Source of the DNA: Agrococcus jenensis
GTDB lineage: Bacteria > Actinomycetota > Actinomycetes > Actinomycetales > Microbacteriaceae
Length of the DNA: 64,000 nucleotides
Reading direction: 5' to 3'
Assembly: GCF_003752465.1 (NCBI RefSeq)
Contig: NZ_RKHJ01000001.1
Coordinates: 620,001-684,000 of the forward strand
Shown here: one piece after another, positions 26,140-34,269 of the stretch
Layout of the letters: each line of letters opens with the position of its first letter
How positions within the stretch are numbered: the stretch's first letter is position 1
Notes under the pieces: generated by a model
What the model was told of the DNA's origin: nothing
Databases searched by the model: none
The model's input: only the letters and a program-made list of their open reading frames with translations
Position numbers and translations under genes: made by a program

Positions 26140-27081
26140 TCAGCGCTGGACGGGGTCCCCGCCGACCAGGAGTCGGGCGATGGCGGCGCGGTCGGGCGCG
26201 GCCTCCCAGTCGCCGGGAGCGGTGCACGCGAGCGCGCCGCAGGCCGCGGCGGTGCGGAGCCGCTCGGCGAGCGAGGCGCCGGCGAGCAGCTCGGCGAGGT
26301 AGCCGGCGACGAACGCGTCGCCCGCCCCGACGGTGTCGACGGCGTGCACCGGGAACGCCGCCTGCGTGGCCCGCTCGCCGTCGGCGAGCGCGGTGGCGCC
26401 GTCGGCGCCGCGCTTCACGACCACCTGTGCGGGCCCGAGCGCGGCGAGCGCCGCGATCTGCGCGTCGGTGTCGCGCTCGCCGGTGAGCAGCTCCGCCTCG
26501 TCATCGCCCGCGAAGACGACATCGGCGCGCGCGGCGAGGGCGCGGTACGCCGGCACCGCGCGCTCCGCGTCCCACAGGCGCGAGCGGTGGTTCACGTCGA
26601 ACGACACGATCGTGCCGCCCTCGTGCGCCGCATCCACGGCGGCGTCGAGCGCTGCGCGCGGGGCGTCGCCCAGCGCGGCGGTGATGCCGGTGACGTGCAG
26701 CACCCGCGCGTCGCGGATGCGGTCGAGGTCGAGGTGCTCCGGCGCGAGCCGCGACCCGGCGCTGCCGGCGCGGTAGTACGAGACGGCGCTCGAGCCCGCG
26801 GAGGGCCGCTCCTTGAGCATGAGCGCGGTGGGCGCCTCCGGGTCGCGCGTGACGGCCGCGCCGACGCCCTCGGCGCGCAGCTGCCGCTCGACGAGGCGGC
26901 CGAGCGCGTCGTCGCCGAGCCGGCCCATCCACGTCACCGGCACGCCGAGGCGTGCGAGCCCGATGGCCACGTTGCTCTCGGCGCCGCCGAACCCGAGGTC
27001 CATGGTCGGCACGAGCTCGAGCCGGCCGATGCGCGAGGCGACGAGCAGCCCGAGCGACTCGCCGAGCGCGACGACGCTCAC
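26140..27081 (-). CDS. kdgK: 2-dehydro-3-deoxygluconokinase (KDG kinase)
   Basis: KdgK phosphorylates KDG to KDPG. The 313-residue PfkB-family sugar kinase has LDLGFGGAESNVAIGLARLG-type N-terminal substrate loop (around residue 30), SFDVNHRSRLW near 163 and the catalytic-Asp motif DTVGAGDAFVAGYLAELL near 250. GTG at 27081 overlaps the stop of eda (27078-27080). The adjoining eda and kduD define KDG as the substrate over fructose or ribose. Confidence 0.9.
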   Translation of the reverse strand: MSVVALGESLGLLVASRIGRLELVPTMDLGFGGAESNVAIGLARLGVPVTWMGRLGDDALGRLVERQLRAEGVGAAVTRDPEAPTALMLKERPSAGSSAVSYYRAGSAGSRLAPEHLDLDRIRDARVLHVTGITAALGDAPRAALDAAVDAAHEGGTIVSFDVNHRSRLWDAERAVPAYRALAARADVVFAGDDEAELLTGERDTDAQIAALAALGPAQVVVKRGADGATALADGERATQAAFPVHAVDTVGAGDAFVAGYLAELLAGASLAERLRTAAACGALACTAPGDWEAAPDRAAIARLLVGGDPVQR

Positions 27082-27701
27082 GGCGACACCCGCTCGGATG
27101 CCTGCTGGATGGCGACCGCCTCGCGAGCAGCCTCGGCGACCGCCTCGGCGCCCGCCGCGATGCGGGCCGGCGACGCGATCCACGAGCCGCTCGCGGCGAA
27201 GACCGCGGGGTGCGCGAGGTACTCGGCGAGGTTCGCGGCGCTCACGCCGCCGCTCGGCATGAAGCGCACGCCCGGGAACACCGGCGCGAGCGCGCCGATC
27301 ATGCCGAGGCCGCCGACGACGCCCGCGGGGAACAGCTTCAGCCGGTCGAGCCCGAGCCGGATGCCGCGCTGCACGTCGCTCGGCGTCATGACGCCGGGCA
27401 GCACGGGCACCCCGGCGGCGAGCGCGGCCTCGACGATCTCCTCGTCGAGACCGGGAGCCACGACGAAGCCGGCGCCCGCGTCGAGCGCGCTGCGCAGCTG
27501 CCGGGTGGTCAGCACCGTGCCGGCGCCGACGAGCACGTCGCCGCGCGCGGCGATCCGGGCGATCGCGTCGAGCCCCCACTCGTTGCGCAGGGCGACCTCG
27601 AGCACGGGCAGGCCGCCCGCGACGAGGCCGTCGGCGAGCGCGTCGGCCGAGGCTGCGTCCGCGACGGTCGCGAGCGGCACGACGCCGCCGAGCGCGCTCA
27701 T
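27078..27701 (-). CDS. eda: KDPG aldolase
   Basis: The class I aldolase splits 2-keto-3-deoxy-6-phosphogluconate into pyruvate and glyceraldehyde-3-phosphate. In the 207-residue protein the catalytic Glu/Arg lie in VLEVALRN, GAGTVLT is present near 60, and the Schiff-base lysine is in LDRLKLFPAG near 120, followed by the phosphate-binding FMPSGGVS near 148. Both ends overlap neighbours by 4 nt, making kduD-eda-kdgK a tight translationally coupled unit. Confidence 0.93.
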   Translation of the reverse strand: MSALGGVVPLATVADAASADALADGLVAGGLPVLEVALRNEWGLDAIARIAARGDVLVGAGTVLTTRQLRSALDAGAGFVVAPGLDEEIVEAALAAGVPVLPGVMTPSDVQRGIRLGLDRLKLFPAGVVGGLGMIGALAPVFPGVRFMPSGGVSAANLAEYLAHPAVFAASGSWIASPARIAAGAEAVAEAAREAVAIQQASERVSP

Positions 27702-28453
27702 CGCCCCATCCAGCCGCCGTCGACGGGCAGCGTGACACCCGTGACGTAGGCCGCGGCGGGGCTGGCGAGGAAGACCGTGGCGCCCTGCAGGTCGTCGGGC
27801 CGGCCCCAGCGGCCGGCCGGGATGCGCTCGAGGATCGACTGCGAGCGGTCCTCGTCGGCGCGGAGCGCCGCGGTGTTGTCGGTGGCGATGTAGCCGGGGG
27901 CGATCGCGTTCACGGTCACGCCGCGGCCCGACCACTCGTTGCTCAGCGCCTTCACCAGCCCGGCGATGCCGGACTTCGCCGCGGTGTAGCCGGGCACGTT
28001 GATCCCGCCCTGGAAGCTCAGGAGGCTCGCCGTGAAGACGATGCGCCCCGAGCCGCGCGCGAGCATGCCCTGCGCGAGCGCCTGGGTGAGCACGAACTGG
28101 CTGCGGAGATTGACGTCGAGCACCTCGTCCCACCACTCGAGCGGGTGCTCGGCCGCGGGGGCGCGCTGGATCGTGCCCGCGTTGTTCACGAGGATGTCGG
28201 CGCGGTCGCCGACCGCCTCGGCGAAGCGGAGCACGGCGTCGCGGTCGCGGAAGTCGACGGCGTGGCCCTCGAAGGCGCGACCGAGGTCGCGCACGCGGCG
28301 GCCGATCTCGCCGCCGTCGGCCTCCTGGCTCGACGAGGCGGCGATGATGTCGGCGCCCGCCATCGCGAGCGCCTCGGCCATCGCGAAGCCGATGCCGCGG
28401 CGGGCGCCGGTGACGACCGCGGTGCTGCCGGTGAGGTCGAAGGAGATGCTCAT
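27698..28453 (-). CDS. kduD: 2-dehydro-3-deoxy-D-gluconate 5-dehydrogenase (SDR)
   Basis: KduD reduces 3-deoxy-2,5-diketogluconate (DKII) to KDG. The 251-residue short-chain dehydrogenase has TGARRGIG as the cofactor loop, LVNNAGTIQRAPA near 88, the catalytic Ser in FTASLLSFQGGINVPG and the YTAAK Tyr/Lys pair near 155. The SFQGGINVPGYTAAK segment is specific to the KduD group. It is coupled to eda and to the upstream zinc dehydrogenase by 4-nt overlaps, and kduI, its pathway partner, lies in the divergent arm. Confidence 0.92.
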   Translation of the reverse strand: MSISFDLTGSTAVVTGARRGIGFAMAEALAMAGADIIAASSSQEADGGEIGRRVRDLGRAFEGHAVDFRDRDAVLRFAEAVGDRADILVNNAGTIQRAPAAEHPLEWWDEVLDVNLRSQFVLTQALAQGMLARGSGRIVFTASLLSFQGGINVPGYTAAKSGIAGLVKALSNEWSGRGVTVNAIAPGYIATDNTAALRADEDRSQSILERIPAGRWGRPDDLQGATVFLASPAAAYVTGVTLPVDGGWMGR

Positions 28454-29472
28454 GCGCCGACCCCCTGCACGTCGACGAGGATCTTCATCGCGGCGGCCGA
28501 CAGGAGCGCCTCGAAGGCCTCCATGGTCGCGTCGAGCGGCACGACGCGCGTGATGAGCGCGTCCGCCGGCACCTGCCCGGCGGCGAGCAGCTCGATCGCG
28601 CGCTCGAAGTCCTCGCGCTCGTAGACGCGGGCGCCGAGCACCTCGAGCTCGCGCCAGAAGATGCGGTGCAGGTCGACCGGCACCGGCTCCGGGTGGATCG
28701 CGACGAAGACGACGCGGCCGCGCGTGCGCGCGTGCCGGGTGGCGTCGAGCGCGGTGCCGCGCGTGCCGGCGACCTCGAAGACGACATCGGCGCCGGCGCC
28801 GGCGGTCCGCTCCTCGACGACCGCCGCGAGGTCGCCCTCGATCGGGTCGACGACGATCGCGCCCTGCTGGGCAGCGAAGTCGCGGCGGGCGGCGTCGGGC
28901 TCCGCGAGGATCACGGTCGCGCCAGTCGCGCGGGCGACGACGGCGATGAGCTGCCCGATCGGGCCGCCGCCGATGACGACGGCCGTCTCCCCGGTGGCGA
29001 GGCGCGAGCGACGCACGTCGTGCACGGCCACGGCGAGCGGCTCGACGAGCGCGGCGTGCTGCAGCGAGAGGCCCTCGGGCAGCGGCACGACGATCGACGC
29101 GGGCACGGTCCACAGCTCCTGCAGGGCGCCGGGCGAGTCGATGCCGACGAAGTCGAGGCGCTGGCAGATGTGCTGGTGGCCCGCGGCGCAGGCGGCGCAC
29201 GAGCCGCACCAGCGCAGCGGCATGACGGTGACGGGGGCGCCGACCGCGAGGTCGACGCCGTCGCCGACCGCCTCGATGACGCCGCTCATCTCGTGACCGA
29301 TGGTCGCGGGCATGTCGACCCGGGCATCCATGTGGCCCTGCACGATGTGCAGGTCGGTGCCGCAGATGCCGTTGAAGGCGACGCGGATGCTCACCTCGCC
29401 TGCCGCGGGCGCCTGGGCGTCGGCCTCGCCGACCTCCACGCGTCCTCCGCCGATGTACTTCGCTGCTCGCAA
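28450..29472 (-). CDS. Zinc-dependent medium-chain alcohol/sugar-acid dehydrogenase
   Basis: The 340-residue protein has the catalytic-zinc motif [11 protein letters not shown] near 36, GHEMSGVIE near 60, four structural-zinc Cys in CGSCAACAAGHQHIC near 90, and the Rossmann VVIGGGPIGQL near 170. It resembles L-idonate, threonine or butanediol dehydrogenases. The TTG at 29472 is supported by GAGGAG 6 nt upstream. As the first gene of the arm with kduD-eda-kdgK, it probably oxidises a hexonate or related intermediate feeding the KDG route, which would widen the substrate range. The exact substrate is not readable. Confidence 0.85.
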   Translation of the reverse strand: MRAAKYIGGGRVEVGEADAQAPAAGEVSIRVAFNGICGTDLHIVQGHMDARVDMPATIGHEMSGVIEAVGDGVDLAVGAPVTVMPLRWCGSCAACAAGHQHICQRLDFVGIDSPGALQELWTVPASIVVPLPEGLSLQHAALVEPLAVAVHDVRRSRLATGETAVVIGGGPIGQLIAVVARATGATVILAEPDAARRDFAAQQGAIVVDPIEGDLAAVVEERTAGAGADVVFEVAGTRGTALDATRHARTRGRVVFVAIHPEPVPVDLHRIFWRELEVLGARVYEREDFERAIELLAAGQVPADALITRVVPLDATMEAFEALLSAAAMKILVDVQGVGA

Positions 29473-29507
29473 CGCCGTCTCCTCTTCGAGCTGGTGGCTG
29501 CGCGCGA

Positions 29508-29563
29508 AACTCGGTTCTATTTCGTGTTCCGTGTGGCGCAACTCGGTTCTATCTGGTTAGAGT
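29508..29563. promoter_or_regulatory. Divergent control region of the uronate island with direct repeats
   Basis: The 13-mer AACTCGGTTCTAT occurs twice, at 29508-29520 and 29540-29552, 32 bp (three helical turns) apart, in the 154-bp gap between the two divergent arms. TAGAGT at 29558-29563 is a possible -10 for dctP. These repeats are the best candidate operators for the IclR regulator encoded at the end of the dct arm. The region is noticeably more AT-rich than its surroundings. Confidence 0.6.
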
Positions 29564-29626
29564 AGCCCCCGACCCACCCACTCGCGCAAGTGCGACCGGG
29601 ATGGCGACTCAACGAGGAGGAACCCC

Positions 29627-30652
29627 ATGCAGGGACGACGGATGCTCGGAGCCATCGGCGCCGCAGCGGTCATGACGCTGGCGCTCGCATCGTGCTCGAG
29701 CGCAGCCGGCGGCGAGGGAGAAGAGGGCGGCGCGCAGCAGCCGACCGTCTTCCGGGTCGCCTTCAACCAGAACGCCGAGCACCCGCAGGCGCAGGCGCTC
29801 ACCGAGCTCTCGGACGCGCTCGAGGAGCGCACCGACGGCGCGTACGCGCTCGAGCTCTACACCGACGAGACGCTCGGCGACCAGGCCGCCACGATCGAGC
29901 AGGTGCAGGCCGGCACGATCGACTTCGCCATGGTCGCGGGCAGCCTGCTCGAGAACTTCGAGTCGGACATGTCGGTGGTCAACCTGCCGTACCTCTACGA
30001 GTCGCCCGAGCACCAGATGAGCGTGCTCAACGACGAGGCGATCGTCGGCGACCTCTACGACGCGCTGCTCGAGGACGGCATCGACGTGATGGCGGCGTAC
30101 CACGGCGGCGTGCGCAACGTGTACTCGAGCGTCGGCCCCGTCGAGACCCCGGCCGACCTGGCCGGCCAGAAGATCCGCGTCATCGGCTCGGACACGAACG
30201 TGCGCATGATGGAGCTCATGGGCGGCGTCGGCACGCCGATGGCGCAGGGCGAGGTCTACACGGCCATCCAGTCGGGCGTGCTCGACGGTGCCGAGAACAA
30301 CCCGCTCATCTACTCGTCGCTCTCGCACGCCGAGATCGCCGGCTTCTACTCGCGCACCGAGCACCTCATGATGCCCGACTACCTCATCGCCGCACCGTCG
30401 GTCATGGAGGGCATGGACGAGGAGACCACGGCGATCTTCGAGGAGCTGCTCGCCGCATCCGTCGACACCGAGCTCGAGCGCTTCGCCGCCGCCGTCGAGG
30501 AGTCGGTCGCCGCAGCCGAGGAGGCCGGCGCCCAGTTCAGCGACGCAGACGTCGAGGCGTTCCGCGAGGCCGTGCTGCCGCTCCACGAGGAGCGCGTCAC
30601 GACCGAGCGCACGCAGACGATCTACGACGCCATCGAGGCGGCGCGCGGCTGA
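29627..30652 (+). CDS. dctP: TRAP transporter solute-binding lipoprotein
   Basis: DctP captures an acidic sugar outside the membrane for the TRAP transporter. The 341-residue protein begins with a lipoprotein signal ending LALASC (Cys23). It then has RVAFNQNAEHPQAQAL, VQAGTIDFAMV, NLPYLY and the DctP signature LAGQKIRVIGSDTNVRMMELMG, whose Arg binds the substrate carboxylate. The ATG has GAGGAGGAA just upstream. TRAP systems are uncommon in actinobacteria. Coupling to KduI/KduD implies a uronate or unsaturated uronate substrate. Confidence 0.93.
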   Translation: MQGRRMLGAIGAAAVMTLALASCSSAAGGEGEEGGAQQPTVFRVAFNQNAEHPQAQALTELSDALEERTDGAYALELYTDETLGDQAATIEQVQAGTIDFAMVAGSLLENFESDMSVVNLPYLYESPEHQMSVLNDEAIVGDLYDALLEDGIDVMAAYHGGVRNVYSSVGPVETPADLAGQKIRVIGSDTNVRMMELMGGVGTPMAQGEVYTAIQSGVLDGAENNPLIYSSLSHAEIAGFYSRTEHLMMPDYLIAAPSVMEGMDEETTAIFEELLAASVDTELERFAAAVEESVAAAEEAGAQFSDADVEAFREAVLPLHEERVTTERTQTIYDAIEAARG

Positions 30653-31188
30653 TGGCCACGAGGAAGCTCATGACGACCGCTCGAGCCTGGCTCGACGGCA
30701 CCCTCCGCGCGATCTGCGTCGTGCTCTTCGCCGTGCTCGTGCTCCTCGTCGCGTGGCAGGTCTTCACCCGCCTCGTGCTGGGCGAGCCGAGCGCCTGGTC
30801 GGAGGAGGCCGCCCGCTACGCCTTCGTGTGGGTCAGCCTCATCGGCATCGCGATCGCGGTCGGCGAGAAGGCCGACGTCATCATGGACTTCCTCGTCGAG
30901 CGCCTGCCGCGCTCCCTGCAGCGGGTCGCCGACATCATCGCCTACCTCGCGACGCTCGCGTTCGTGTTGTACGTGATGGTGCTCGGCGGCCTGCAGCAGT
31001 CGATGCTCGCCTGGGCGCAGAAGAACCCGCTGCTGCCGCTCTCGCAGGGCCAGCTCTACCTGGTGCTGCCGATCTCCGGCGTGCTCCTCTCCATCTACCT
31101 GCTCATCCACATCGTCGGGACCTTCTCGAGCCGCTACGTCGGCCACGTGGGCACGCCCGATGAGGACCTCGAGGCGGCCGCACTGTGA
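30652..31188 (+). CDS. dctQ: TRAP transporter small permease
   Basis: The 178-residue protein has four membrane helices in DctQ order. LVAWQVFTRLVLGEPSAWSE and EEAARYAFVWVSLIGIAIAV carry the conserved FxR and SEE..R..FVW..F features of the family. Its ATG shares one base with the dctP stop (TGATG), and its own stop overlaps dctM (GTGA), so all three subunits are coupled. The frame upstream of 30652 lies inside dctP and is rejected. Confidence 0.92.
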   Translation: MATRKLMTTARAWLDGTLRAICVVLFAVLVLLVAWQVFTRLVLGEPSAWSEEAARYAFVWVSLIGIAIAVGEKADVIMDFLVERLPRSLQRVADIIAYLATLAFVLYVMVLGGLQQSMLAWAQKNPLLPLSQGQLYLVLPISGVLLSIYLLIHIVGTFSSRYVGHVGTPDEDLEAAAL

Positions 31189-32492
31189 TCGACCCCGGCA
31201 CCATCACCGCGATCCTCGTGGGCGGCCTCGTGCTGCTGCTCGCGATCGGCGCGCCCGTCTCCATCTCGATCGCGCTCCCGAGCGCGCTCTGCATGCTGCT
31301 CATCGTCGACTTCGACCGCGGCGCCATCACGTCCGCGCAGCAGATGCTCGGCGGCGCGAACTCGTTCGCGCTGCTCGCCATCCCGTTCTTCGTGCTCGCC
31401 GGCGTCATCATGAACAACGGCGGGATCGCCGAGCGGCTCGTGAACCTCGGTCGCGTGCTCGTCGGGCGCACGCCCGCCCCGCTCGCGCAGACGAACATCC
31501 TCGCGAACGCGATCTTCGGCACGGTCTCGGGCTCGGCCGTCGCCTCGGCCGCCGCCGTCGGCTCGACCATGGCGCCGATGCAGAAGAAGGCCGGCTACGA
31601 CCCGGCGTTCAGCGCGGCCGTCAACGTCGCCTCCGCTCCGGCCGGCATGCTCATCCCGCCGAGCAACACGCTCATCGTCTACTCGCTCGCCGCGGGCGGC
31701 ACGTCGGTCGGTGCGCTCTTCCTGGCCGGCTACGTGCCCGGCATCCTGTGGGCGCTCGCCTGCGCGGTCGTGGTCTTCGTGTACGCGCGCCGCCACCCCG
31801 ACCTCAAGGGCGAGTCGTTCCCCGGCATGGCCGTCTTCCTCACGACGCTGTGGCGCGCGGTCCCGTCGCTCGGCCTCATCGTCGTCGCGATCGGCGGCAT
31901 CGTCGCCGGCTTCTTCACCCCCACCGAGGGCTCGGCCATCGCCGTGCTCTACGCCCTCGGCCTGTCGTTCGTCTACCGGACGATCTCGGTGAAGGACCTG
32001 CCGCGCATCCTCTACGACGCCTGCCGCACGAGCGCCATCGTCATCTTCCTCATCGCGGTGTCGACGATCATGTCGTACGTCATGACCTACGCGCGGCTGC
32101 CGCAGCTCATCGCGGAGTCGCTCTTCGGCTGGACCGACTCCAAGGTCGTCGTGCTGCTCATCATGATGCTCGTGCTGCTCGTGATCGGCATCCCGCTCGA
32201 CCCGACGCCCGCGATCCTCATCTTCACGCCGATCTTCCTGCCGATCGCCGTCTCGTACGGGATCGACCCGGTGCACTTCGGCATCATGATGGTCTTCAAC
32301 CTCTCGATCGCGGTGATCTCGCCGCCGTCGGCGCCGGTGCTCTTCGTCGGCGCGCAGGTCGCGAAGGCGAGGCTCGAGCCGGTCATCGTGAAGCTCGTGC
32401 CGTTCCTCATCGTGCTCATCGTGATGCTGTTCGTCATCGTGTTCGTCCCCCAGCTCTCCCTGTGGCTCCCCGGAGTCATGGGCCTGCTCTGA
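31185..32492 (+). CDS. dctM: TRAP transporter large permease
   Basis: The 435-residue protein has about 12-13 membrane segments and the DctM signatures: AIPFFVLAGVIMNNGGIAERLV near 62, SGSAVASAAAVGSTMAPMQ near 110, the PAGMLIPPSNTLIVY loop near 148 and PLDPTPAILIFTPIFLPI near 345. It uses the sodium or proton gradient to bring in the solute delivered by DctP. GTG start overlaps dctQ by 4 nt. kduI follows 22 nt downstream with its own GGAAGGAAG ribosome site. Confidence 0.94.
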   Translation: MIDPGTITAILVGGLVLLLAIGAPVSISIALPSALCMLLIVDFDRGAITSAQQMLGGANSFALLAIPFFVLAGVIMNNGGIAERLVNLGRVLVGRTPAPLAQTNILANAIFGTVSGSAVASAAAVGSTMAPMQKKAGYDPAFSAAVNVASAPAGMLIPPSNTLIVYSLAAGGTSVGALFLAGYVPGILWALACAVVVFVYARRHPDLKGESFPGMAVFLTTLWRAVPSLGLIVVAIGGIVAGFFTPTEGSAIAVLYALGLSFVYRTISVKDLPRILYDACRTSAIVIFLIAVSTIMSYVMTYARLPQLIAESLFGWTDSKVVVLLIMMLVLLVIGIPLDPTPAILIFTPIFLPIAVSYGIDPVHFGIMMVFNLSIAVISPPSAPVLFVGAQVAKARLEPVIVKLVPFLIVLIVMLFVIVFVPQLSLWLPGVMGLL

Positions 32493-32514
32493 TCCTCGAC
32501 CGGAAGGAAGCACC

Positions 32515-33348
32515 ATGAACGCCGTCTACGGCCCCACGTCGCCCGACCAGATCCCTGCATCCACCCAGCAGCAGCTGCGCGACCGCTACCTCGTCGAGGA
32601 CCTCTTCGTGCCCGGCGCCGTGCGCACGGTCGTGACGCACTACGACCGCGTCGTCGCGGTCGGCGCGGTGCCGACGGATGCGCCGCTCGCGCTCGAGGCG
32701 GTGCCGGAGATCCGCAGCGAGCAGTTCCTCGACCACCGCGAGATCGGCATCGTCAACATCGGCGCCGCCGGCACCGTCGTCGCCGACGGCGAGCGGCACG
32801 CGATGGCGAACGGCGCGTGCCTCTACCTCGGCCGCGGCGTGCGCGACGTCTCGTTCCAGAGCGACGACGCGGCGACGCCGGCGCGCTTCTACGGCTTCTC
32901 GGCGCCCGCGCACACCACCTACCCGACCGCGCTCGTCGAGCCGGGTCACGGCACGGTGCGCGAGCTCGGCGACCCGCTCACCTCGAACCGCCGCACGCTC
33001 AACCAGTACATCCACGAGAACGGCGTGCGCAGCTGCCAGGTCGTCATGGGCGTGACGCAGCTCCATCCGGGCAGCATGTGGAACACGATGCCCTCGCACA
33101 CGCACGACCGCCGCACCGAGTTCTACGTCTACTTCGACGTCGACGCGGACGCCCGGGTCGTGCACCTCATGGGCCAGCCGCAGGAGACGCGGCACCTGCT
33201 CGTGGCCGACGGCGGACTCGTGCTCTCGCCCTCCTGGTCGATCCACTCGGGTGTGGGAACATCCAACTACTCGTTCGTGTGGGCCATGGCCGGTGAGAAC
33301 CAGTCGTTCGACGACATGGACGGCGTCGCGATCGTCGACATGAGATGA
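32515..33348 (+). CDS. kduI: 5-keto-4-deoxyuronate isomerase
   Basis: KduI converts 4-deoxy-L-threo-5-hexosulose uronate (DKI, from unsaturated uronates) to DKII. The 277-residue cupin has the expected VGAVP, EIGIVNIGAAGTVVADG, YLGRGVRDVSF and the zinc-binding MPSHTHDRRTEFYVYFD near 196, with a later His in SWSIHSGVGTSNYSFVWAM. The whole length aligns with the family's usual 278. Its presence marks the pathway as breakdown of pectin-, alginate- or glycosaminoglycan-derived unsaturated uronates, but no lyase or unsaturated glucuronyl hydrolase is found here. Confidence 0.95.
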   Translation: MNAVYGPTSPDQIPASTQQQLRDRYLVEDLFVPGAVRTVVTHYDRVVAVGAVPTDAPLALEAVPEIRSEQFLDHREIGIVNIGAAGTVVADGERHAMANGACLYLGRGVRDVSFQSDDAATPARFYGFSAPAHTTYPTALVEPGHGTVRELGDPLTSNRRTLNQYIHENGVRSCQVVMGVTQLHPGSMWNTMPSHTHDRRTEFYVYFDVDADARVVHLMGQPQETRHLLVADGGLVLSPSWSIHSGVGTSNYSFVWAMAGENQSFDDMDGVAIVDMR

Positions 33349-34145
33349 GGCGGACCATGACCCTGGAGCACAGGACGCTCGACGCGAGCCCCGCGCCGTC
33401 GGTGGGGGCGAGCGAGAAGACGCTCCGCGTGCTCGAGGCCGCGATCCTGCACGACCGCTTCACCGACATCGTCGAGGAGACGGGGCTCGCGAAGGCGACG
33501 GTGCACCGCATCCTCGCGACGCTCGTCGAGCAGGAGTTCATCTCGGGCGACAGCGACCGCGGCTACCAGCCCGGCGCCCGCTTCCTGGGCATCGCTGGCA
33601 GCGCGATCTCGCGGCTCGACATCTCGGCGATCGCCGAGCCGATCGTCGACGAGCTCGTGCGCGAGGTCGACTGCACGATCCACGTCGGCGTGCTCAACGG
33701 CTTCGAGATGGTCTACGCGCTCCGGCGCGACTCCTCGAAGCCCTACCGGATGGGCTCGCGCGTCGGCCTCTCGCTGCCGATGCACTGCTCCGGGATGGGC
33801 AAGGCCGTGCTCTCGTCGTGGACGCCCGAGCAGGTCGACCGGCTCATCGCCGACGTCGGCCTGCCGGCGCGCACCGATGACACGATCACCGATCCGGCCG
33901 CGCTCCACGAGGAGCTCGCCCGCGTGCGCGCCCGTGGGTACGCGATGGATCTCGGCGAGAACGAGCGAGGCACGGTCTGCGTCTCGGCGCCCATCCGCGA
34001 CCACCTGGGCCGCGTCACCTACGGGCTGTCGATCTCGTCGATCGCGCTCGAGCACCCGGGCTCGAGCATCGAGCAGTTCGCACCGCAGGCGATCGCCGCT
34101 GCCGAGGCGATCTCGCGCGCGCTCGGCTCCCCCGCCGCGCGCTGA
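33345..34145 (+). CDS. IclR family transcriptional regulator
   Basis: The 266-residue protein has an N-terminal winged helix (about 20-85, with IVEETGLAKATVHRILATLVEQEFI as the recognition region) and a C-terminal IclR effector domain. The latter shows HVGVLNGFEMVYALRR, LPMHCSGMGKAVLSS and YAMDLGENERGTVCVSAPI. KdgR, the regulator of KDG genes in enterobacteria, belongs to this family, so a KDG-type effector is plausible here. The ATG at 33345 overlaps the kduI stop. A second ATG at 33357 would also work. Likely targets are the repeats at 29508-29552. Confidence 0.92.
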   Translation: MRRTMTLEHRTLDASPAPSVGASEKTLRVLEAAILHDRFTDIVEETGLAKATVHRILATLVEQEFISGDSDRGYQPGARFLGIAGSAISRLDISAIAEPIVDELVREVDCTIHVGVLNGFEMVYALRRDSSKPYRMGSRVGLSLPMHCSGMGKAVLSSWTPEQVDRLIADVGLPARTDDTITDPAALHEELARVRARGYAMDLGENERGTVCVSAPIRDHLGRVTYGLSISSIALEHPGSSIEQFAPQAIAAAEAISRALGSPAAR

Positions 34146-34162
34146 CGCGCCCGCCCGCACCC

Positions 34163-34239
34163 GGGTGGTCGCGACGCGCCGCGCGGGTGGTCACGACGCG
34201 CCGTCGCCGACGCTTCGGCGCGGCGTGTCGTGACCACCC
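34163..34239. repeat. Palindromic repeat, family E, at right edge of the uronate island
   Basis: Two forward arms, GGGTGGTCGCGACGCGCC (34163) and GGGTGGTCACGACGCGCC (34185), are followed by one inverted arm GGCGTGTCGTGACCACCC (about 34222-34239). It lies between the convergent iclR and TIGR01777 genes. It has the same arm family as 26028-26122, again with three half-sites but in a different order. Confidence 0.85.
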
Positions 34240-34269
34240 TGCGGTGCGCTTCGGGCGGCGGCGCTGCGG

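Noticed and set aside
34146..34269. Search for att sites, integrase or transposase remnants at the uronate island edges
   Set aside because: Only palindromic repeats are seen; no recombinase gene or target duplication could be identified, so mobility is left as a hypothesis.
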